In this document: positions 34,980-43,648 of the stretch, piece by piece
Layout of the letters: the number at the start of each line of letters is the position of its first letter
Position numbering within the stretch: position 1 is the stretch's first letter
Origin: JABAQJ01 sp046327745
GTDB taxonomy: Bacteria > Gemmatimonadota > Gemmatimonadetes > Gemmatimonadales > Gemmatimonadaceae
NCBI GenBank assembly: GCA_046327745.1
Contig: JAXLXV010000021.1
Coordinates: 1-64,000 of the forward strand
DNA: 64,000 nt
Direction of reading: 5' to 3'
Program-made: the position numbers and the translations under genes
Notes under the pieces: generated by a model
The model's input: only the letters and a program-made list of their open reading frames with translations
The model's database searches: none
What the model was told of the DNA's origin: nothing

Positions 34980-35660
34980 CTAACGCGGGAGTGTCTGGCG
35001 CCAGCGGGCGAGGAATCCCGATGCATTGGCGACCGCGAAGCTGACCCCCTGCAAGTTCGCGCTGACGGGGACGCCGGGAATGGGACGCGGGTAGGGAGAC
35101 GCCCGGAGGCGCAGTCGCCCGTCGTTCGCCGCCTCGACGACGATCGCATCGCGCGCCACACCGGCATCTGCTTGCACGCCGATCGTCGTCGCCAGAGAGC
35201 CTGGAAGCATCGGTTGACCTTCCCGTGTCTCGGCGGACACCACCCACGCCCCCGCCGCCACCGCGTGATCCACCGCCAGTGCAAGGCGTGCGCGATGCTG
35301 TTCGTTCGGCGTCCCCAGCGAGACGTTGATCAAGTCGACGCCTTCTCTCGCCGCCCACTCAATCGCCTCGGCCAGCTGCTCGGCCGTCGTGGCGAGGGTG
35401 CGATCGAACACCCGAACCGCGATGAGTGTCGCATCCGGCGCCTTCTCCCGAATCGCACCCGCCACTGCCGTCCCGTGCCCGATGCGGTCCATATAGTCTG
35501 CCGTCGTTCCGGACGGTGTAAAATGGATCCCGCCAGCTACATCACCCACGTGTGGGTGCGACGGTACGACTCCGCTGTCGACGATGGCCACGCGAATGCC
35601 CTGCCCCGTGGCACCGACAAGGGGTGGCTGGTCCAACGAGTAGATGCCGGGCGCGATCAC
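34980..35660 (-). CDS. qhpE: QhpE, subtilisin-like protease that removes the QhpC leader
   Basis: The 226-residue product starts with GTG at 35660, overlapping the qhpF stop as GTGA. It is a compact S8 protease with no signal peptide, so it acts inside the cell. Catalytic residues are Asp28 (AIVDSG), His62 (GHGTAVAG) and Ser207 (QGVSFAVANASG, replacing GTSMA). The usual oxyanion-hole AGN is replaced by AET near residue 143. In characterised QHNDH systems QhpE cuts the N-terminal leader from the gamma subunit after thioether formation and before export. Its place at the end of the qhp operon next to the exporter gene supports the assignment. Confidence 0.85.
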   Translation of the reverse strand: MIAPGIYSLDQPPLVGATGQGIRVAIVDSGVVPSHPHVGDVAGGIHFTPSGTTADYMDRIGHGTAVAGAIREKAPDATLIAVRVFDRTLATTAEQLAEAIEWAAREGVDLINVSLGTPNEQHRARLALAVDHAVAAGAWVVSAETREGQPMLPGSLATTIGVQADAGVARDAIVVEAANDGRLRLRASPYPRPIPGVPVSANLQGVSFAVANASGFLARWRQTLPR

Positions 35661-37405
35661 GACGTGGAGACCGCGGTCGCCGCCTCTCGAGCGAAGAGTC
35701 GCGCGAACTCTCCCCCCGCCGCCAGGAGTTGTCCGACCGGTCCCGACTCTGCGACTATCCCATCACGCAACACCACGACGCGGTCGGCCCTGCTCGCCAG
35801 CTCAAAACGGTGCGTGATGAGGATCGTGGTGTACGGCGGGCGCACCGTTTCCAGGGCGCGGAGGAGGTCACGTTCCGTGGCGGGATCGAGCCCTGCGGTC
35901 GCCTCGTCCAACACCAGCACCGAAGGCCGAGCCACGAGCGCCCGCGCGATCGCTACCCGCTGACGCTCGCCTGTGGACAGCGCACGCCCACGTTCTCCCG
36001 CGCCGGTGCCCAGTCCCTCGGGAAAGCGCGCGAGCGCCTCCGTTAAACCGGCTGCCGTCGCGGCCGCGCGCACCTCGGCATCGGTGGCGTCCGGTCGGGC
36101 GTACCGAATGTTCTCGGCGATACTCGCGTGAAACAGGAAAGGGTCGTGTTCCACGACGACCAGGTGCCGTCGCACATCAGACAGGCGCAACGATTCCAGT
36201 GGGTGGCCGTCCAGCACCAACTGGCCCGCGTCGGGATCGAGCTGCCGGACCATGAGGTCCGCGAGTGACGACTTGCCTACGCCGCTCGCTCCAACAATGG
36301 CCAGCATTTCCCCTGGCACCGCCTGGAACGACACTCGCTCGAGCACGGTCGCGCCACGATCGTGATGCATGGTGACGCCCCGCAGTTCGACTTCACCCCG
36401 ACACTCGGGCAATGCGATGGCTTGCGAGGACTCCACTACATCGATCGGCGCGTCCAGGATCTCGTTGATGCGTCGGATGGAGACGCGGACGTTGGCCAGA
36501 CTGGTGTACAGCCCCATGAGGCTTTGCACGGGACCGAACAGGCGCATTTGGTACGCGACGAATGCCACCAGGGTCCCCATCGTGATGACGCCGTGAATGA
36601 CGCGCGTTCCACCGACAAAGAAGACCAAGGCACTCCCTGCCGCCAGCACCAACCCTGGGAGGCCACCGGACAAGTACGTCAACCGGCGCATGCGCATGAG
36701 CGCGTCCACAAACCTGCCGTTATGCGCGCGAAAGCGCTCCACTTCCCGTTGCTGGGCATTGAACGCCACCGCCGGCTTCATCCCCTGCAGCGTCTCCACC
36801 AGGAAGTTGCCAATACCGGAGCTCCGCTCCCTGACCTCTGCCACGGCGCCCTCCAGTCGCGCGCGAAAGCGGACCAGCGCCCACACGGCCGCAGGCAGCA
36901 CCAACAATGACACGCCAAACAGTACCGCATCGAGCCGAAGCAGGATGACCACGCTGCCCAGCAGGTAGAGCACGCTGCCAATGGAGGCGAGGACGATCTC
37001 CGACGCCACGCGTTGGGCCTCGCCGATGTCCCCGTTTACCCGCGACGCGATCTGTCCCAGCGGCATACGTGCATAGAAACGCGGCGACAGTTGTTGCAGA
37101 TGTCGGTAGACCGCCAGACGCATGTCGAAGAGTATCTGCGCCGACACGCGCGTATACCTCAAGCCGCTGGCGACGTTGAGCACGAAGGTGGCCAGCGTGA
37201 TCCCGGCGAACGCACCGAGGGTGCGGACCAGCGCCGCTGGATCACGACCGATCAGGGCGCGATCGACGAGCGACTTGGAGAGGTAGGGGGTCCACAGCGA
37301 GAGGGCTGTCCCGGCCAGCTGCAAGGCCAGGACAACCGACAAGGTGCGCCAGTACGGCAGCGCGTAACGCCATGCGTGCCGCAGGTCGCCGCGATGCGAT
37401 TCCAC
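35657..37405 (-). CDS. qhpF: QhpF, ABC exporter for the QHNDH gamma subunit
   Basis: The 582-residue half-transporter has six membrane helices (about 15-300) fused to an ABC ATPase. It has Walker A GASGVGKSS, a signature LSTGERQR (variant of LSGGQ), Walker B VLVLDEATAGLD and H-loop LITHRFE. There is no C39 peptidase domain, consistent with a separate protease (qhpE) next door. It starts with GTG at 37405, 10 bases after qhpB. In known systems it exports the processed gamma subunit, which has no Sec signal. Generic exporters look alike, so the name rests mainly on position. Confidence 0.85.
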   Translation of the reverse strand: MESHRGDLRHAWRYALPYWRTLSVVLALQLAGTALSLWTPYLSKSLVDRALIGRDPAALVRTLGAFAGITLATFVLNVASGLRYTRVSAQILFDMRLAVYRHLQQLSPRFYARMPLGQIASRVNGDIGEAQRVASEIVLASIGSVLYLLGSVVILLRLDAVLFGVSLLVLPAAVWALVRFRARLEGAVAEVRERSSGIGNFLVETLQGMKPAVAFNAQQREVERFRAHNGRFVDALMRMRRLTYLSGGLPGLVLAAGSALVFFVGGTRVIHGVITMGTLVAFVAYQMRLFGPVQSLMGLYTSLANVRVSIRRINEILDAPIDVVESSQAIALPECRGEVELRGVTMHHDRGATVLERVSFQAVPGEMLAIVGASGVGKSSLADLMVRQLDPDAGQLVLDGHPLESLRLSDVRRHLVVVEHDPFLFHASIAENIRYARPDATDAEVRAAATAAGLTEALARFPEGLGTGAGERGRALSTGERQRVAIARALVARPSVLVLDEATAGLDPATERDLLRALETVRPPYTTILITHRFELASRADRVVVLRDGIVAESGPVGQLLAAGGEFARLFAREAATAVSTS

Positions 37406-37415
37406 CGTCTGGCGG

Positions 37416-38531
37416 TTACCGTCCCCCCCCAGATGCGCTGGCGGCGGGGCTCCGCGGGATCAGCACAAAGTCCGTCATGTCTGCACCCAGGTCCACCGTG
37501 CGTGCCAGCTTGAATCCTTCGGTATCGTAGAGATCGATGGTGGGGCCGGCGGTGTGAATGTAGAGATACCGACCGTTGGAACTGACGGCCAACCCCATCC
37601 GCGGCCGCCCCTTGAATGGCGTCTTGCCAATCACGCGCCGGTTCTCCAGGTCGAACGCCCAGAATTCGTAGGTGCCGACGCTGGATCGCAGGCCGTACGC
37701 CTTCTTGCGCCCAGGAGCCAACGCAAACCGCATCCCCTGCGATGGTCCGAGTGTGTAGTAGTCCGTCTTGCGCTGGACCAAGTCGACGCGTGCCACTCCC
37801 ATCAGCGACCGGTGCTGAACGGGGTCGCTGACGTAAAAGAGCCCGGTGTAGAACCCCGGTTCCTCGAATGGATCGTCGGGAAAGCCGAAGTTGAATCGCC
37901 CCATGCCGTCATCGAGCGTGCGACCAAGTTCCCATCGATCCACCTGCTTCAGGGTGCTGGTGTTGTAGACCAGCGCATCGTTCCCAAAGAAGTACATGAG
38001 GCTTCCGTCGGGCGAGAACAGGATCTGTGCGAACTCCCGTTCTTCCCCCTTGGGCAGGGCTATCGTGTCGGTCACGACCTTTCGACCAAGGTCGTACTTG
38101 AGCATGATCGGCGCCTTGGAGACCTCCCAACGGTCATTCTTCTTCTGGTAGGTCCTGACGAGCATCACCGCGAAGCGTTCCCGGGGTTCGACATTCAGGC
38201 CCCAGATCATGACGCGCCGATCTTCATCACTCAAGGTGAACGTATCGAGGGATTTCTTGGACTCGATGTCCACGAGTTCGATTTTCTCGTTGCGCGGATC
38301 GACCACATAGAAGTGCTTGTGGTTGGCGGACAGCAGCAACCCCGCCGGAATGCCAATGGAGATGGGGATGCTGTCCACGACCTTCATGGACGCTTCACTG
38401 ACCTTGTAGATCTTGTTCGCGTACGTGCCGACATAGATCGTGCCGTCGCCAGCCGAGGCGCCTTGCGGATAGGCGGCCGCTGGCAGGGCGAAGCCCGCCA
38501 TCACCGCCAGGTAGAACACATGACGACTCAT
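37416..38531 (-). CDS. qhpB: QHNDH beta subunit QhpB (seven-bladed propeller)
   Basis: The 371-residue product starts at the ATG at 38531, overlapping the qhpC stop as ATGA. The signal peptide is MSRHVFYLAVMAGFALPAAA. The mature protein is a beta propeller with YVGTYANKIYKVSEASMKVVDSI, VVDPRNEKIELVDIE, FSPDGSLMYFFGND and SSNGRYLYIHTAGPTIDLYD repeats, like the quinohemoprotein amine dehydrogenase beta chain. That chain carries the active-site pocket and packs against the gamma subunit. The gene's 3' end contains a run of eight G on the coding strand, encoding GGG. Confidence 0.88.
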   Translation of the reverse strand: MSRHVFYLAVMAGFALPAAAYPQGASAGDGTIYVGTYANKIYKVSEASMKVVDSIPISIGIPAGLLLSANHKHFYVVDPRNEKIELVDIESKKSLDTFTLSDEDRRVMIWGLNVEPRERFAVMLVRTYQKKNDRWEVSKAPIMLKYDLGRKVVTDTIALPKGEEREFAQILFSPDGSLMYFFGNDALVYNTSTLKQVDRWELGRTLDDGMGRFNFGFPDDPFEEPGFYTGLFYVSDPVQHRSLMGVARVDLVQRKTDYYTLGPSQGMRFALAPGRKKAYGLRSSVGTYEFWAFDLENRRVIGKTPFKGRPRMGLAVSSNGRYLYIHTAGPTIDLYDTEGFKLARTVDLGADMTDFVLIPRSPAASASGGGR

Positions 38532-38863
38532 GGGAAGACAAGGTCGATCTTGCGCCAATCTTTCTGGGCAGACGCACACTTGGCGCTCCAGTCCGGCGCG
38601 TGGTTGTAGAGGTCTGGCACGTGCGCGGGCCAGAAGCAGGTGATGTAGCAGTCGTAGAGGTCGCGCTCAACCGGTTGACAGAGCCCCGCGGTGCCACCGC
38701 TGCTGTCGGTTTCCCATCCTGGGGAGAAGACGAAGGAGCAGCCGAGGGGAATGTGCGGTCCCTCGCCGCCGCCCTGCCCCTGCTGCAACGCCACGACATC
38801 AGGCGTCTGCTGCAACGCCTCGATGCGCCGCGCCTTCTTGTTCACCGCATTCACGTGCTTCAT
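38528..38863 (-). CDS. qhpC: QHNDH gamma subunit precursor QhpC, carrier of the CTQ cofactor and three thioether bonds
   Basis: The 111-residue precursor has a leader of about 35 residues and a mature part starting near Pro36. By spacing with characterised gamma subunits, the thioether pairs are Cys42-Glu51, Cys62-Asp68 and Cys76-Asp84, and cysteine tryptophylquinone forms from Cys72 and Trp78 (motif DCYITCFWPAH). The C-terminal DWRKIDLVFP also matches the family. One more cysteine, Cys96, has no counterpart in the known cross-link set. There is no Sec signal. A GAGGAG site precedes the ATG at 38863, in the 15-base gap after qhpD. It is modified by QhpD and QhpG, cut by QhpE and exported by QhpF. 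Confidence 0.95.
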   Translation of the reverse strand: MKHVNAVNKKARRIEALQQTPDVVALQQGQGGGEGPHIPLGCSFVFSPGWETDSSGGTAGLCQPVERDLYDCYITCFWPAHVPDLYNHAPDWSAKCASAQKDWRKIDLVFP

Positions 38864-38878
38864 GCGTACTCCTCGCCG

Positions 38879-40318
38879 TTAGGCTTCAAACTGTGCGAGA
38901 AACTCCGGCTTCTGGTCGGCGAGCGCCCCGTACACCTGCAAGCACGTCTCCGTCCACCGACGGATCCACTCACAGTAGTGCAGGTTGGGACGCTGGGTGG
39001 ATCCGTACCGCGTGTGTGCCTCATGGTAGCACCCACCAGCGCACAGTGGGCGCGCCCAACACGTCGAACAGTCTGTCTTGGAATCGATGTGATGCGCGTC
39101 AAGGAAGTTTGCCTGGCGCGCGGGATCAATGCCGGACCGAACGTTCCCCAAGGTGTGCGCCGCTGAACCTGCAAAGCGATGACAGAGCGCCACGTCGCCG
39201 TCGGTCGCCACACCCAACAGTCCCATGCCCGCCCCGCAGGGATGGGACTTGCTCATGCCCTTGTGGATCTCTTCCAGCGTATCACGGACATTGGAAAAAC
39301 CGTGGTGCCGGTTCGCCAGCGTATGGTCCAGGTACTCCTGCGCCAGCTGCTGGAATTGGGAGAGCATCAATTCGAACCCCTCGTCCTGGATCGCGTAGTC
39401 GCGTTGCCATGACGTCGTCACCGGCGCAAAGCCGACCTCCCAGAAACCCAACTCGTCGCGCAGGTGACGATAGATCCCCAACACGTCGAGGTTCTGCTTG
39501 GTCAGCGTGACGCGCGCGCCCACAGGCCGCCGGCGGTGCCGCTTCAACAGGTCCTGAATATTCGGCAGGATGGTGTCGTAGGACCCCATGCCGTTGCTGA
39601 ACACCCGGAACGTATTCTGTTGTTCGCGCCCGCCGTCCATGGACACCGTCACGCCGACGTTCTGCTCGATCATCCAGTCCACGATCTCCGGACGCAGGAG
39701 CGTGGCGTTGGTAGTGAGGCTGGCATCCACCTCTTTGCCTAACGCGTCGGCTCGTGCCTTCGCGTACTGGAGGGCTCCCTTCAGCACCTTGAAGTTGAGC
39801 AGGGTCTCACCGCCGAAGAACGTGAGATGCACCTTGCGATGGTCTCCCGCCTGCTCGAACATGAAGTCGACGCTCTGTCGGGCCGTCGCTTCATCCATGA
39901 ACCGCGGCTTGCTACCGCTCTCCACCACCCGGTCCTCGCCGTATTCGTAGCAGTATGTGCAGGAGAGGTTGCACTTGCTGGTGACGTTGAGGACGAGCGT
40001 GGTCAGGGGGATGCGCTTCCGTGCGTTCGGGTTGGCCTTGGGGGCCGGTGGCGCGACCTCGGGCTCAGCCGCCAGACGCAACGCACGGATGGACAGCAGC
40101 TCTTCCACGGTCGCTTGGACCTCGTCCGCCGAGAACCGCGGGGCCAGCGCCGACTTCATGGCCGGCACATCGACCGGGTGCCCATTCAGCGAGGACAGCA
40201 CGGCCTGCGCCGTGTCGTCCAACCGGAACACTCCGGCCGACGGCACCAGGTAGAGGAACTGTCCCCCACCGCCCTGCGCCTCGAAGGCGTGGAACTCCCC
40301 TCGCTCGACCCGCGTCAC
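38879..40318 (-). CDS. qhpD: QhpD, radical SAM enzyme forming Cys-Asp/Glu thioether bonds in QhpC
   Basis: The 479-residue enzyme starts with GTG at 40318, overlapping the qhpA stop as GTGA. The radical SAM [4Fe-4S] motif CNLSCTYC has cysteines 116, 120 and 123. An N-terminal region (1-85) resembles a peptide-recognition domain, and the C-terminal SPASM-type cluster includes CSTCWARPLCAGGCYHE plus earlier cysteines in HPCGAG and ALCHRF. Characterised QhpD links cysteine sulfur to the methylene carbons of Asp and Glu in the gamma subunit. The substrate gene follows 15 bases downstream. Confidence 0.94.
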   Translation of the reverse strand: MTRVERGEFHAFEAQGGGGQFLYLVPSAGVFRLDDTAQAVLSSLNGHPVDVPAMKSALAPRFSADEVQATVEELLSIRALRLAAEPEVAPPAPKANPNARKRIPLTTLVLNVTSKCNLSCTYCYEYGEDRVVESGSKPRFMDEATARQSVDFMFEQAGDHRKVHLTFFGGETLLNFKVLKGALQYAKARADALGKEVDASLTTNATLLRPEIVDWMIEQNVGVTVSMDGGREQQNTFRVFSNGMGSYDTILPNIQDLLKRHRRRPVGARVTLTKQNLDVLGIYRHLRDELGFWEVGFAPVTTSWQRDYAIQDEGFELMLSQFQQLAQEYLDHTLANRHHGFSNVRDTLEEIHKGMSKSHPCGAGMGLLGVATDGDVALCHRFAGSAAHTLGNVRSGIDPARQANFLDAHHIDSKTDCSTCWARPLCAGGCYHEAHTRYGSTQRPNLHYCEWIRRWTETCLQVYGALADQKPEFLAQFEA

Positions 40319-42042
40319 CGGTGGTTGCCCTCGCTGCCAGGAACCGGCTTACCAGCGTTGGTTGCCGCTGACGGTCCGCTCCGGTCCCAGCGCATGTACA
40401 ATGGCACCGTGACCAAGAGGTGGGCTCGGCCGCGCATCGGCCGGGTTGCGTCGGCGGCATAGGTGGCCACGACCCAGACGTCCCCTACGTTGTTGCGTCG
40501 GCCGGCACGCGCCGGGTTCGGGCCCTCCACGTTGGGCGTGAACAACCCGTTGGCATCGATGGTCCCCACAAACTTCACGTCATCGTCGTCGTACGTCACG
40601 CCATACTCTTCCAGGCCCCAGGTGACTGGCACCGGTCCCAGGTTCAGGTCGTCCGGCGTGTCGGGCTTGCCGTCCTCGCCGTCATTCATGGCCACGGCGT
40701 CGAATTGTTGCAGCTGCTTGGGGAATGACACACCGCCCACACGCGCCATGCCGGCCTGCGGCAGCACCTTCACGCGCGAGATCTTGTCGTACACCACCAC
40801 GGCATTCCGCAAGGAGACGCCCCCGACGAGCAAATCGCGCGTGCCGTTCGCTGCTCCGGCGTCCACGCGCACATGCGCCGTGACGGCATCGCTCGACCGA
40901 CGCGTCACCGCCGACACGGTGACGCCGGGACCGAAATCAACCGCTACGGGGGTAAGCCCATCCGGCAGGTTCACCCCGAAGATGGTCACGTCCGACTCCG
41001 TGCCAGCGCGCAATCCGCGTTGCGACACGCCAGCCACCATGGGTCCGCCGCCAATCCGCCGGAGCGTCACGTCCATGCCCAGTTCGTCGTACCCGCCGCC
41101 GAACCACCGGCCACTCATCTCTTGCCAGCCAGGTTCAACAAACATCACCTCGCGCATCTGGGCCTCGTCGCCCTTGCCTTGTTCGGTCGATCGTCCTCGC
41201 CATTGGAAGCCGGTGTACACGATGGATCGACCGCTGCGGGTCGCGTTGCCGCCGCGCGCATACTGGTACGTCGCCTGCGTCGTGAATTCCCCATCGCTGC
41301 CGCTGACCGGCGTGATGGTCACGTGGCCAAAGAACGGCCCCTTGCCAGGTTCAACACCACTGAGTTGCCATTCGCCCTCGAGGCGAGCCGTGCGCATGGT
41401 CGCGGACCAAGCCGTCCACTCCGGCGTCTTAAGCGGGAAGGCGCTGGCCAAGTGGGAGATCGCGTGATCCATGGGATGCGACGCATCCCCGCTGTCGGGA
41501 GGTGGTCCGACGCGCCGGAAAGCCTGGAAGTCCACATCCGGATACAAGCCACGATGCGTAGCCAGCAACAGCTCCCACTCTTCCTTCGTCCGCCGCTGCG
41601 TGATCACTCGGCCTAACGAATGACAGGCCTTGCAGGTGGTTTCCGTCTTCAGGTCGCCGGTGTAGCGATAGTCGATCATCCGCCGCTCGCTCTCGAACCG
41701 GCCAGCGCGGGCCTCGTCAGGCGCGAGCCCCTGATGGTCAGCCAAGTAGCGCAGCACGCTGCGGGCCGCCGCCGGATCCAACTTCGCGCCGTTGAGGGAC
41801 ACCATACGTCGGATCGACATCTCCCAACCTTCGGGCGTCTTCCGCTCGTATGAGATGCGCGAAATGCGACCCGTGGAGTCCTGTGTGTGGCACTTCGTGC
41901 ACTGGTCGACGACCAGTCGGTCACGAATGGGAAATCCGGACGTCGTGTCCTTCTGCTGCGCACCAATCGCGGCCCCCGCGACCAGCGACGCCGCTATGAC
42001 TCTCTTGGCCAAAGCCACCCACTGCAATCTCAACCGGGGCAT
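40315..42042 (-). CDS. qhpA: QHNDH alpha subunit QhpA (dihaem)
   Basis: The product is 575 residues from the ATG at 42042, which opens a signal peptide (cleavage near IGAQQ). Two haem c sites lie in the N-terminal third: CTKCH (Cys48, Cys51, His52) and CKACH (Cys137, Cys140, His141). The rest forms beta-rich domains including IPT-like segments (DVTIFGVNLPDGL), as in known alpha subunits with their four-domain plan. It passes electrons from the CTQ cofactor to external acceptors and would need the Ccm system encoded at 4603-10377. It precedes qhpD with a four-base overlap. Confidence 0.92.
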   Translation of the reverse strand: MPRLRLQWVALAKRVIAASLVAGAAIGAQQKDTTSGFPIRDRLVVDQCTKCHTQDSTGRISRISYERKTPEGWEMSIRRMVSLNGAKLDPAAARSVLRYLADHQGLAPDEARAGRFESERRMIDYRYTGDLKTETTCKACHSLGRVITQRRTKEEWELLLATHRGLYPDVDFQAFRRVGPPPDSGDASHPMDHAISHLASAFPLKTPEWTAWSATMRTARLEGEWQLSGVEPGKGPFFGHVTITPVSGSDGEFTTQATYQYARGGNATRSGRSIVYTGFQWRGRSTEQGKGDEAQMREVMFVEPGWQEMSGRWFGGGYDELGMDVTLRRIGGGPMVAGVSQRGLRAGTESDVTIFGVNLPDGLTPVAVDFGPGVTVSAVTRRSSDAVTAHVRVDAGAANGTRDLLVGGVSLRNAVVVYDKISRVKVLPQAGMARVGGVSFPKQLQQFDAVAMNDGEDGKPDTPDDLNLGPVPVTWGLEEYGVTYDDDDVKFVGTIDANGLFTPNVEGPNPARAGRRNNVGDVWVVATYAADATRPMRGRAHLLVTVPLYMRWDRSGPSAATNAGKPVPGSEGNHR

Positions 42043-42133
42043 CCCCGCGTCCTCGTGCGTGTTAGGCAGTTCCGGCACGCGGCCAGCGCGCACCATCGAT
42101 CGTCAGCAAATGACGGAGGTTGCCGCGCGGCTG

Positions 42134-43648
42134 TCAAGCGTGGCGCAACACGCCTTTGGCGATGAGCACGGCCAGCGCCCCCAGCAAGTCGGCCAACGGA
42201 GCGGGTGGTAGCGACGCATTGTACGCGTCGAGAATGTCGGGCACTCGCGATCGCTGTTCTGCCAGACGAGCCAAGGCCAGCATGTCGACATTGCGCAGGT
42301 AGCGAACGCCCGCCTCCAGTGTAGGCGTCACTAGGTGATCTTCCAGCACGACGACGTTGTCGCGAACCACCGGATAGGGGGCGAAGCTGACCTCCGGGGC
42401 CATCCGCAGACGCACCGCCTCGCGCGCCTTCAGGTCGGCGAACGCGAGCGCAACACTTGGGTCCGACCGCAGAGCACGGACGTCGAGCGCCCCGTCGGGC
42501 GTCCACTCTTCTCCGCCCGTGCGCGGCATCCAGAAGCTCGCCGACTCCAACGCCCCTGTCCGACGAGTGTCGGGCTGCGCGGCCGCGGCGAATTCCTGAA
42601 CCCCCCGTCGCAGCGCGTTCGCCGCCTCGCGCTCCCACCGGTTCATCAGATCGATTGCCGCGCCCTGTGCCGACGGTGCGCGGAACGAGGTATTCACCAC
42701 GACGGCGCCGAACCACCCGGACGCGACGGCCTTCTTGATGCCGAATGACGCCAACGGATCGACAAATGACGCTGCGTCGCCCAGCAGCACCACGCCCTGT
42801 TGTGCGGCGTGCGTGCATCCGTACGCGCTCGCGTCCACCGCCACGATCTCTCCGACCCGCGTCGCGCCGGCCAACAGGTGGTGGTGACGCGCGCTGGCTG
42901 CCAGCGATTCCTCGTAGCGGTGATCCATGTGCTCCGCTCCGCCGATCGTGGTGGCGCGCGGGTCCAGCATCACCGTCACGTACCGCCGCTCGACTGAGGT
43001 TGGAATCGACCAGATCCATCCCGTCGTCAGACTCTCCACGGTGGTATGGGTCCAGTCGGCAAGTGGCCAGCCGTGCGGCCTTTCCCAGACTCCTGCCAGC
43101 GCCGTGGTTCGCAGTGGATCCGGACTGGTACGGAAGCCATGACGCGCGATCACCCCGCTCCGCCCAGAGGCGTCGAGCACCCAGGGCGCGGTCACCTCAT
43201 GTACCGTGCCCCCTACCTCGTACGTTACCGACGCACCACCCGTTGCATCTGGCGACAATCGCACCTCGCGCACCGACGCCTGTGCGTGCACGTGAACGCC
43301 GACGCGCCGAGCGGCCTCCAGCAAGACCTCGTCGAAACGAGACCGTTCGACCTGGAGTCCGATCGTTCCCGCTGGAAAAGCCTCGACCCGTTCCTCTGTT
43401 GCGCCCCACCACACGGTGTTGCCGCTGGCCGAGACGAAGGGTCCAGCCATCACCTCGCGCAATACGCCGACTCGGTCCAGCAGGTGCAAGGCGCTGGGGG
43501 GCAGCGATTCCGCGAGCGATGGTCGCGCCGACGCTCGCGTATACAAGGCGACGCGATAGCCCCACGTCGCGAGCAGCCGAGCCGCGGTTGCTCCCGCGGG
43601 CCCGCCTCCGACTACGATGACGTCGGCGTGCGAGGTGTTTCCGGCCAT
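42134..43648 (-). CDS. qhpG: QhpG, FAD monooxygenase for tryptophylquinone formation
   Basis: The 504-residue flavoprotein has the dinucleotide fold VIVVGGGPAGATAARLL at residues 10-26, the second FAD motif VVLLGDAASFVDPLASFG near 290, and the body of the tryptophan halogenase/geranylgeranyl reductase-like monooxygenases. QhpG hydroxylates the gamma subunit Trp that becomes CTQ. The ATG at 43648 has GAGG five bases upstream and lies inside the last 37 bases of the ABC importer ATPase gene. A 91-base gap separates it from qhpA. Function is inferred from the complete qhp context. Confidence 0.87.
   Translation of the reverse strand: MAGNTSHADVIVVGGGPAGATAARLLATWGYRVALYTRASARPSLAESLPPSALHLLDRVGVLREVMAGPFVSASGNTVWWGATEERVEAFPAGTIGLQVERSRFDEVLLEAARRVGVHVHAQASVREVRLSPDATGGASVTYEVGGTVHEVTAPWVLDASGRSGVIARHGFRTSPDPLRTTALAGVWERPHGWPLADWTHTTVESLTTGWIWSIPTSVERRYVTVMLDPRATTIGGAEHMDHRYEESLAASARHHHLLAGATRVGEIVAVDASAYGCTHAAQQGVVLLGDAASFVDPLASFGIKKAVASGWFGAVVVNTSFRAPSAQGAAIDLMNRWEREAANALRRGVQEFAAAAQPDTRRTGALESASFWMPRTGGEEWTPDGALDVRALRSDPSVALAFADLKAREAVRLRMAPEVSFAPYPVVRDNVVVLEDHLVTPTLEAGVRYLRNVDMLALARLAEQRSRVPDILDAYNASLPPAPLADLLGALAVLIAKGVLRHA

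Noticed and set aside
37554..38609. Plus-strand frame of 351 codons opposite qhpB and qhpC
   Set aside because: It covers two firmly identified genes and has no recognisable domain.
40463..41467. Plus-strand frame of 334 codons opposite qhpA
   Set aside because: Ser/Pro/Thr-rich antisense shadow with no start signal.
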